Part shown: in pieces, positions 7,201-11,198 of the stretch
Layout of the letters: the number at the start of each line of letters is the position of its first letter
Numbering within the stretch: the stretch's first letter is position 1
NCBI GenBank assembly: GCA_900752445.1
Contig: CAADVN010000291.1
Location: 1 to 11,198 of the forward strand
DNA: 11,198 nt
Direction: 5' to 3'
DNA from: an uncultured Oscillospiraceae bacterium
Lineage (GTDB): Bacteria; Bacillota; Clostridia; Oscillospirales; Oscillospiraceae
Translations under genes and position numbers: made by a program
The notes under the pieces: generated by a model
What the model saw: the letters and a program-made list of their open reading frames with translations, nothing else
Database searches by the model: none
What the model was told of the DNA's origin: nothing

Positions 7201-7988
7201 TCCCGCATCGGCAGCTGCCTGAGCACATACGGGCCGAGAACAACCCACGCTCCCAGCAGCGTGCCGAGCGCGGCGGTGAGGAACCAGCCGCCGCGGGTCC
7301 TGATGCACTCCTCGCCGAGCAGCGCCAGGAGCAGCAGCGTATTTACGCCGACGTATACGAGGCCTTTGCGGGCGCTCAGGCACTCCGGCAGCGGCACGCG
7401 GCGCAGTATATGCGGCAGGCACAGCAGGCCGAAGCCGAGCAGTGTGCCGAGCGCGGCCTGCGCGAACCAGCCGCAGCCGTTTACGAGGCAGGTAACGGCG
7501 TAGAGCGCGAGCAGCGAGGCGGCAAAGCCGCACATGGCCCACACGCCGCCCATGCGCTCCGGCGCGAGCGCCGGCAGCAGCGTCAGGCTCGCCGCCATGA
7601 GCAGCGACGCGAGCGCGATGAGCGACCAGCCGAGCCCGCCGCCGTCCGCGAGGTCGCAGATGAGGCAGACGAGCGCCGCGCCGCCGTAGAGGATATACTG
7701 CGCGAGCTTGTAGTTTTTCGCCATGCGCCGGTAGCGCGCGGCGAGCTTTTCGGCCGAGCGCGCCTCCACGTCCACGCCGGCGGTGAGCAGCTCGTGCTCG
7801 CTCACGCCGAGGATGGCGCAGATGTCGCGTATGAGCGTGATGTCCGGGTAGCTCATGCCGCGCTCCCATTTGCTCACGGCGGAGTCCGTCACGAACAGCT
7901 TGTCGGCAAATTCACGCTGTGTCATACCGAGCGCCTTGCGGCGCTGGGTTATGAACTCGCCGAAGGATCTCTTTTCATTATTTTCCAA
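7155..7988 (-). CDS. XRE-family HTH regulator with membrane domain, truncated by frameshift
   Basis: Residues about 9-67 form a Cro/C1-type helix-turn-helix domain (RRKALGMTQREFADKLF, then SAVSKWERGMSYPD). The rest is hydrophobic with about six membrane segments, so this should be a DNA-binding protein tethered in the membrane, a design often seen in Firmicutes. Start codon is TTG 7988 with GGGAGG nine bases upstream; the nearest ATG is out of frame. The last residues (RSCTSPSPRRCS) are unlike the rest and follow the frameshift at about 7197, after which the expected membrane repeats go on in another frame. Residues near 155-195 and 215-262 are copies of one repeat unit. The gene sits inside the thiamin block but has its own promoter, and a palindrome covers its start codon. 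Its target and signal are unknown. Confidence 0.85.
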   Translation of the reverse strand: MENNEKRSFGEFITQRRKALGMTQREFADKLFVTDSAVSKWERGMSYPDITLIRDICAILGVSEHELLTAGVDVEARSAEKLAARYRRMAKNYKLAQYILYGGAALVCLICDLADGGGLGWSLIALASLLMAASLTLLPALAPERMGGVWAMCGFAASLLALYAVTCLVNGCGWFAQAALGTLLGFGLLCLPHILRRVPLPECLSARKGLVYVGVNTLLLLALLGEECIRTRGGWFLTAALGTLLGAWVVLGPYVLRQLPMRETLRSCTSPSPRRCS

Positions 7989-8013
7989 CTTAGTTGGCCT
8001 CCCTTCGTTGGCC
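7985..8013 (-). promoter_or_regulatory. Palindromic operator-like site over the regulator start codon
   Basis: CCAACTTAGTTGG (7985-7997) is a perfect 6-1-6 palindrome that includes the TTG start codon. GTTGGCC occurs at 7993-7999 and again at 8007-8013, 14 bases apart, bracketing the ribosome binding site. XRE repressors often bind such sites in front of their own gene, so self-regulation is a reasonable inference. As RNA the same palindrome could form a small hairpin at the start codon. Confidence 0.45.
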
Positions 8014-8028
8014 CGCGGGTCTGAAGGA

Positions 8029-8058
8029 AGGATAGCGCCCTGCGGCGCGGTTTGTCAA
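8029..8058 (-). promoter_or_regulatory. Promoter of the XRE regulator gene
   Basis: On the minus strand a perfect -35 TTGACA (8058-8053) is followed after 18 bases by TATCCT (8034-8029). Transcription would begin near 8022, about 34 bases before the TTG start codon, placing the palindromic site in the early transcribed region. Confidence 0.65.
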
Positions 8059-8113
8059 CAAATCGGGCCCGAAAAGCGGCTCGACCGTCAGGAAAGTCCG
8101 GTATTTGTGCCCT

Positions 8114-8734
8114 TTACAGCGTTTCGCAGAGTCCGCGCAGCTCACGCGCCGCCGCCTCCACGTCCGGCTGCGCGAAGATGGCGGATACCACCGCGACGCC
8201 CGCGAGGCCGAGGCCTCGGAGTTTGCCGATGTTCTCCTTTGAAATTCCGCCTATGGCGACTACGGGTATGGAGACCGCCCTTGTCACGGCGGCCAGGCCC
8301 TCGGGGCCTATGGGCGGGGCTGTCTCCTTCGTGCTCGTGGCGAAGGCGGCGCCGGAGCCTATGTAGTCCGCGCCGGCGGCCTCGGCCCTGCGGGCCTCCT
8401 CCGCGTTGTGCGCCGAGACGCCTATTATCTTCCCCGGGCCGAGCCTCTCACGTGCCAGCCCGGCCTCGAGGTCCTCCTGGCCGACGTGTACGCCGTCCGC
8501 GCCCGAGGCGATCGCCACGTCCACGTTGTCGTTTATGACGCAGGGCACGCCATAGGAGCGGCAGAGGGCGACTATCTTCTTCGCCTCGGCCAGAAACTCC
8601 TCATAGCCCAGCTCCTTCTCACGTATCTGCACGAAGCCCGCGCCGCCGCGTATGGCTGCCTCGACGTCGCGGCAGAGGTCGTCGGTCCAGGCCCTGTCGG
8701 TGACGGCATAGAGCCTCAGGTCTTCCCTTTTCAA
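8114..8734 (-). CDS. thiE: Thiamine-phosphate synthase
   Basis: ThiE joins HMP-PP and hydroxyethylthiazole phosphate to thiamin monophosphate in the cytoplasm. The TIM-barrel protein has 206 residues, the normal size. Visible motifs are LYAVTDR at 8-14, VQIREK at 35-40 (substrate diphosphate site), INDNVDVA at 67-74, GADGVHVGQED at 78-88, IGVSAHN at 104-110, GSGAAFATSTK at 126-136 and VVAIGGIS at 158-165. The start is a TTG at 8734, six bases after GGAGGG. The frame is open further upstream but runs into the terminator and riboswitch, so longer starts are not credible. Expression is evidently set by the TPP riboswitch and terminator just before it. The regulator gene follows 125 bases later, then thiD and cytX. 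No thiM or thiazole-synthesis genes are in the window. Confidence 0.95.
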   Translation of the reverse strand: MKREDLRLYAVTDRAWTDDLCRDVEAAIRGGAGFVQIREKELGYEEFLAEAKKIVALCRSYGVPCVINDNVDVAIASGADGVHVGQEDLEAGLARERLGPGKIIGVSAHNAEEARRAEAAGADYIGSGAAFATSTKETAPPIGPEGLAAVTRAVSIPVVAIGGISKENIGKLRGLGLAGVAVVSAIFAQPDVEAAARELRGLCETL

Positions 8735-8750
8735 ATTATCCCCTCCAATG

Positions 8751-8782
8751 AAAAACAGGCTCGCCAAAATAAGGCAAGCCTG
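8751..8782 (-). terminator. Riboswitch-controlled terminator before thiE
   Basis: On the minus strand CAGGCTTGCC (8782-8773), a 7-base loop, and GGCGAGCCTG (8765-8756) form a 10-bp stem with one G:U pair, followed by TTTTT. It lies between the TPP aptamer and the thiE ribosome binding site (8746-8741), the usual place for the expression platform. TPP binding would favour this hairpin and stop transcription. I did not resolve the competing antiterminator. Confidence 0.88.
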
Positions 8783-8799
8783 CGGCATACGCTGCAATA

Positions 8800-8876
8800 T
8801 TTCCCTACGTTGGCATTATCCAAATCAGGTCGGGTCGAGGCTCGCGCCTCCTCTCAGCCCGTCAGAGCTCCCCTTT
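8800..8876 (-). ncRNA. TPP (THI-box) riboswitch
   Basis: Read on the minus strand the conserved aptamer parts are all present: GGGGAGC (8874-8868), the CTGAGAG box (8857-8851), a P3 stem GAGGC-GCGA-GCCTC (8850-8837), then ACCTGAT...GGATAATGCCAACGTAGGGA (8830-8802). These match the thiamin diphosphate aptamer consensus closely. It senses TPP in the nascent RNA and controls the terminator just downstream, hence thiE and any read-through into thiD and cytX. Confidence 0.96.
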
Positions 8877-8886
8877 TGGCAAGGAC

Positions 8887-8915
8887 ATTATACGCCGCAG
8901 CACGGGATTTTGCAA
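8887..8915 (-). promoter_or_regulatory. Promoter of the thiE transcript
   Basis: On the minus strand TTGCAA (8915-8910), a 17-base spacer and a perfect TATAAT (8892-8887) form a strong sigma-A-type promoter. Transcription would start near 8880, a few bases ahead of the riboswitch. It lies just after the stop codon of the DUF1858-like gene. Confidence 0.85.
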
Positions 8916-8927
8916 GTGCTATAAAGT

Positions 8928-9125
8928 TCAGATAAGGCTGTTCAGCCTATCGGCAAGGTCCTCCGGCTCGAGGCCGAGGCTGGCTGCTATCTGGCCGAGG
9001 CTGAGGCTCCCGTTCTCTTTGGACACGCAGCAGAGCCCGGCGGCCAGCAGGCCGGGATAGATCTCAGGAAAGAGATCGAGGGCCGAGGCAAGTCTCATCT
9101 CCGGGTCCACGCCCATTCTGCGCAT
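8928..9125 (-). CDS. Small DUF1858-like protein
   Basis: The 65-residue product begins MRRMGVDPEMRLASALDLFP and contains the stretches FPEIYPGLLAAGLCCV (19-34), SLGQIAASLGL (42-52) and ELN-like ending ADRLNSLI. This spacing of a loading helix, a yP-pvL--GL-C turn and a sLgqiA-slgl segment resembles the DUF1858 domain, often found alone or beside redox and NO-stress proteins. Two adjacent cysteines (C32, C33) stand where the domain usually has its first Cys; the second Cys of a typical CxxC is absent. The start at 9125 is set by a full AGGAGGT seven bases upstream; the in-frame ATGs at 9149 and 9146 have no ribosome binding site. It has its own promoter and structured leader. Function unknown; the domain call is by eye. 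Confidence 0.7.
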   Translation of the reverse strand: MRRMGVDPEMRLASALDLFPEIYPGLLAAGLCCVSKENGSLSLGQIAASLGLEPEDLADRLNSLI

Positions 9126-9150
9126 ATCAAGTACCTCCTGAAGCATCATA

Positions 9151-9182
9151 AAACCGCCCCCGAGCTGGACTCTCGGGGGCGG
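9151..9182 (-). terminator. Terminator-like hairpin in the leader of the DUF1858-like gene
   Basis: CCGCCCCCGAG (9154-9164), loop of 7, CTCGGGGGCGG (9172-9182) is a perfect 11-bp stem. On the minus strand it is followed by TTTTAT, a short U-tract, and lies downstream of a good promoter and only about 25 bases before the start codon. It therefore looks like an attenuator, though it could also simply end stray transcription from the tRNA operon. Confidence 0.65.
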
Positions 9183-9220
9183 GGCGAAAATAAGCGAAGA
9201 AGCCGGCTAATTCTTTCGCC
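9183..9220 (-). promoter_or_regulatory. Second leader stem-loop with alternative pairing
   Basis: GCGAAGAA (9194-9201) pairs with TTCTTTCGC (9211-9219) with one bulged base around a GCCGGC core. Alternatively GGCGAAAA (9183-9190) pairs with TTTCGCC (9214-9220). The two pairings share bases and exclude one another. As the transcript should begin about 9220, this is the first thing transcribed. Such competition is typical of RNA switches; the match to any known class is not apparent. Confidence 0.35.
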
Positions 9221-9226
9221 ACATAC

Positions 9227-9255
9227 ATTATACCATATCATGGCATTATTGGAAA
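9227..9255 (-). promoter_or_regulatory. Promoter of the DUF1858-like gene
   Basis: On the minus strand TTTCCA (9255-9250), a 17-base spacer and a perfect TATAAT (9232-9227). The spacer holds a small palindrome CCAT-ATC-ATGG (9233-9243). Start of transcription would be about 9220, leaving a leader of about 95 bases. The AT-rich bases 9256-9320 to its right show nothing else recognisable. Confidence 0.7.
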
Positions 9256-9320
9256 TCGGACATTTTTACAATCTTCTATATCAGCTTTTGTATATTATGT
9301 TGTAATCTTTGGATAGAAAG

Positions 9321-9346
9321 GGCCCGGATGCTTTCGCATCCGGGCC
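9321..9346 (-). terminator. Terminator of the tRNA operon
   Basis: GGCCCGGATGC, tetraloop, GCATCCGGGCC: a perfect 11-bp stem with a GAAA loop when read on the minus strand. CTTTCTAT follows, an interrupted U-tract. It starts five bases after the encoded CCA of tRNA-Tyr, where a terminator is expected. Confidence 0.8.
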
Positions 9347-9350
9347 TTCC

Positions 9351-9435
9351 TGGTGGGGGCGGGTGGATTCGAACCACCGTAGGCATTGCCAGCAGATTTA
9401 CAGTCTGTCCCCTTTGGCCACTCGGGAACACCCCC
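9351..9435 (-). tRNA. tRNA-Tyr (GTA)
   Basis: The gene spans 85 bases including an encoded CCA (9353-9351). The acceptor stem GGGGGTG pairs with CGCCCCC (one T:G pair) and the discriminator is A. The anticodon loop CTGTAAA gives GTA. The long variable arm after the anticodon stem is typical of bacterial tRNA-Tyr, and the T arm GGTTCGAATCC is intact. It is the second gene of a two-tRNA operon, 19 bases after tRNA-Thr. Confidence 0.97.
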
Positions 9436-9454
9436 GTGTTCGCTTCACTCAGCG

Positions 9455-9530
9455 TGGAGCTGGTGGACGGACTCGAACCCCCGACCTGCTGATTACAAAT
9501 CAGCTGCTCTACCGACTGAGCTACACCAGC
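9455..9530 (-). tRNA. tRNA-Thr (TGT)
   Basis: The gene spans 76 bases including an encoded CCA (9457-9455). The acceptor stem GCTGGTG pairs perfectly with CACCAGC and the discriminator is T. The D arm has GCTCAGTCGGTAGAGC. The anticodon stem CTGAT/ATCAG encloses TTTGTAA, giving anticodon TGT. The T arm GGGGGTTCGAGTCC is normal. It is first in the operon, directly after a strong promoter. Confidence 0.97.
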
Positions 9531-9548
9531 GCAATACCGGCGACAGCT

Positions 9549-9577
9549 ATAATAGCAAAACCCGACCCGTTTGTCAA
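9549..9577 (-). promoter_or_regulatory. Promoter of the tRNA-Thr/tRNA-Tyr operon
   Basis: On the minus strand a perfect -35 TTGACA (9577-9572), a 17-base spacer and TATTAT (9554-9549), the near-consensus strength expected for stable RNA genes. The transcript would start about 12 bases before the mature tRNA-Thr. Confidence 0.88.
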
Positions 9578-9611
9578 CAAAAACTTCCGCGTGCGGTACA
9601 CTTTTTTTCGC

Positions 9612-10892
9612 TCAGGCCACAGTGCCCGCCTTATTTTCATACTTCTCATAGGCTTTCGTATCCATTATCTCCCTGAGCCTGTGCACGAATTCCCAGACCT
9701 CGGCAAAGCTCGTGTACAGCGGGCTCGGCGCCAGCCTGATGACGTTCGGATACCGGAAATCCGGCACCACATCCGCAGCCTTGAGCGCCTCGTTTATCCG
9801 CACCGCATCCTCGTGCTCGAGAGCCACATGCCCGCCGCGCACCGAGTCCTCGCGCGGGTTGCCTATCGTGAAGCCGTAGCCCGCGAGCTCCGTATCTATG
9901 AGATACATCATGTACCGTGTGAGCGCAAGCGAGCGCCCACGCACCTGGGCCATCGTTATCCCCTCATAGGCGTCCAGCGCGCCGTCCACGCCCGCCATGC
10001 TCAGCACCGGCGAGGTACCCGTCTGCCAGCCGCCCGCATTCATCGCGTGCTCGAACTCCGGCCGCAGCTCGAACTGCGTGTCGTTCCGGTTGCCCCACCA
10101 GCCCGCAAGGCCCGGCTCCATCGCAAAATGCTTCCGGTTCACATACAGTCCCGCCGTCGCTCCCGGGCCGCCGGAGAGGTATTTATAATTGCACCAGACC
10201 GCAAAGTCGCAGTCCACCGCCTCCATGTCGTGGTCCACCGCGCCTATGCTGTGGCACAGGTCAAAGCCGCAGATGATGCCCTTTTCATGCGCCGCCTTCG
10301 CTATCGCCGCCATGTCCAGCAGCTGCGCGCTCCGGTACAGCACCGAGGGCAGCAGCACGACCGAGACATCCTCCGTCAGCGCCGCAAGTATGTCCTCCAT
10401 AGCCAAGGTCTTGCCGTCCCTGCTCGGTACCACCCTCAGCACCTCGTCCGGTTCCATGCCCCGCTGTTTTATCTGGCTCGTCACGGCATAGCGGTCCGTC
10501 GGGAAGTTCAGCTCGTCCACCACTATCTTGTACCGTCGCTCGTCCGGCTTCCAGAAGGTCGCAATGCACTGGTGTATATTCAATGTGGTGCTGGCGCAGA
10601 CCGTGACCTCCTCGGGCCTCGCGTTTATGAGCCGCGCAAGCTTCTTGCCTATGCTCTCATAGTAGAGGAAATAGTCCGTCCCCGCGCCCGTCCAGATGCC
10701 TATGCCATGCGTCTTCCAGTCCTCGAGCGCGCGCAGCACCGCCCGCTCCGCACCCTTCGAGCACAGTCCGAGGGAGTTGCCGTCCATGTAGATCTGACCC
10801 TCGCGAACGTAGAAAAACTCCCGCTTAGACGCAAGCTCATCCGCTGCGTCCAACTCCAACGCAAAATCCCTGCCGCGTCTCATCTCTGTCAC
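9612..10892 (-). CDS. kynU: Kynureninase
   Basis: This PLP enzyme splits kynurenine (or 3-hydroxykynurenine) into anthranilate (or hydroxyanthranilate) and alanine. Numbering from GTG 10892 (426 residues), the fold-type I aspartate-aminotransferase-like protein shows YMDGNSLGL at 35-43, ELNFPTDRY near 127, the cofactor-binding GFDLCHSIGAVD with D211 and H214, the PLP lysine K237 in WCNYKYLSGGPG, and GWWGN and GTSPVLS substrate-site segments further on. The GTG is chosen because GGGGG lies eight bases before it and because the best promoter would start the RNA near 10918, so the ATG at 10934 would not be transcribed and the one at 10916 would be at the RNA end. No tryptophan dioxygenase, formamidase or other kynurenine gene is in the window. 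It is divergent from gdhA. No clear terminator follows. Confidence 0.93.
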   Translation of the reverse strand: MTEMRRGRDFALELDAADELASKREFFYVREGQIYMDGNSLGLCSKGAERAVLRALEDWKTHGIGIWTGAGTDYFLYYESIGKKLARLINARPEEVTVCASTTLNIHQCIATFWKPDERRYKIVVDELNFPTDRYAVTSQIKQRGMEPDEVLRVVPSRDGKTLAMEDILAALTEDVSVVLLPSVLYRSAQLLDMAAIAKAAHEKGIICGFDLCHSIGAVDHDMEAVDCDFAVWCNYKYLSGGPGATAGLYVNRKHFAMEPGLAGWWGNRNDTQFELRPEFEHAMNAGGWQTGTSPVLSMAGVDGALDAYEGITMAQVRGRSLALTRYMMYLIDTELAGYGFTIGNPREDSVRGGHVALEHEDAVRINEALKAADVVPDFRYPNVIRLAPSPLYTSFAEVWEFVHRLREIMDTKAYEKYENKAGTVA

Positions 10893-10924
10893 CAGTTTTA
10901 CCCCCTGTTTGTTCATTTGTAACC

Positions 10925-10953
10925 ATGATATCATCTCAAATCCCAGCTTTCAA
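10925..10953 (-). promoter_or_regulatory. Promoter of kynU
   Basis: On the minus strand TTGAAA (10953-10948), a 17-base spacer and TATCAT (10930-10925). The -10 is half of a perfect palindrome ATGATATCAT (10925-10934), possibly a regulator site. Its position decides the kynU start codon, because the upstream in-frame ATG falls in the -10 region. Confidence 0.65.
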
Positions 10954-11014
10954 GGCCGTTTTATAACTTGTTCGCCCGGAGCGAGAAAAATGTGCCCAAA
11001 TTTGGCCCCGCCTC

Positions 11015-11043
11015 TTGAAATGGAACAAAAAATCGTTTAGAAT
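11015..11043 (+). promoter_or_regulatory. Promoter of gdhA
   Basis: TTGAAA (11015-11020), a 17-base spacer and TAGAAT (11038-11043), a good sigma-A match. The transcript would start near 11050, giving a leader of about 50 bases. The -35 lies about 60 bases from that of kynU on the other strand. Confidence 0.75.
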
Positions 11044-11100
11044 AAGGGTGGTTATAGGCATATTACACAAACTATACTGATTTAAAGTGAGGTTATGCAA

Positions 11101-11198
11101 ATGCTGACGAACGAGTATTTAAAGCGTGTATACGAGACGGTACTGGCGCGGAATCCGGGTGAAGCGGAGTTCCACCAGGCGGTGATGGAGGTGCTGGA
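11101..11198 (+). CDS. gdhA: NADP-type glutamate dehydrogenase, N-terminal fragment
   Basis: Only 32 codons are in the window; the gene runs off the right edge. The product begins MLTNEYLKRVYETVLARNPG and goes on with EAEFHQAVMEVL, closely matching the N-terminal helix of hexameric glutamate dehydrogenases of the bacterial GdhA type (RVYE-V-ARNPGE-EFHQAV-EVL). The enzyme interconverts 2-oxoglutarate plus ammonia and glutamate. ATG 11101 lies eight bases after GTGAGG; an ATG two codons earlier (11095) is too close to it. The cofactor cannot be read from this fragment; NADP is the usual choice of this subfamily. Confidence 0.85.
   Translation, partial: MLTNEYLKRVYETVLARNPGEAEFHQAVMEVL

Noticed and set aside
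7150..7205. Programmed ribosomal frameshifting in the regulator gene
   Set aside because: No X-XXY-YYZ slippery sequence lies at the junction, and the loop length differs from its sister repeats, which fits a deletion better.
9309..10922. A 537-codon open frame on the plus strand, antisense to kynU and through both tRNAs
   Set aside because: It reads through two tRNA genes, is rich in Arg/His/Ala as expected for the complement of a GC-rich gene, and shows no domain. kynU on the other strand is unmistakable.
1..11198. CRISPR array, transposon, phage or defence system
   Set aside because: No regularly spaced identical repeats, transposase, integrase or defence-type gene is visible on either strand; the genes are metabolic or RNA genes.

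Overview
The window is a GC-rich stretch (clearly above 60% by eye) of bacterial chromosome. Genes start with ATG, GTG or TTG behind strong AGGAGG-type ribosome binding sites. Both tRNAs encode CCA, sigma-A-like promoters are easy to see, and there is a TPP riboswitch with an intrinsic terminator. Together with the membrane-anchored XRE regulator, CytX, DUF362 ferredoxin and NADP-type glutamate dehydrogenase, this suggests an anaerobic high-GC member of the Firmicutes (Clostridia, gut type). That placement is inference; nothing here fixes a species. I see no insertion sequence, phage gene or CRISPR array, so this looks like ordinary core-type chromosome.

Left part (1-4490): the 3' portion of a GH94-type carbohydrate phosphorylase gene (+) runs in from the left edge. 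It meets a DUF362/ferredoxin gene (-) tail to tail with an 8-base gap; the apparent terminator of the minus-strand gene lies inside the last codons of the GH94 gene. A 166-base divergent region then leads to ilvE (+), a branched-chain aminotransferase, followed by two stacked hairpins.

Middle (4491-8930, all minus strand, read right to left): a thiamin block. A promoter, a TPP riboswitch and a terminator precede thiE. A frameshifted membrane-bound XRE regulator gene with its own promoter and palindromic operator-like site follows. Then come thiD and cytX, which overlap by one base. CytX would import hydroxymethylpyrimidine (HMP), ThiD phosphorylates it to HMP-PP, and ThiE couples it to the thiazole phosphate. 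thiD has no riboswitch of its own.

Right part (8928-11198): a 65-residue DUF1858-like gene (-) with a structured leader that ends in a terminator-like hairpin; a tRNA-Thr/tRNA-Tyr operon (-) with a near-consensus promoter and a terminator; an isolated kynureninase gene kynU (-); and, divergent from it, the start of gdhA (+) cut by the right edge. The kynU and gdhA promoters lie back to back in the 208 bases between their start codons.
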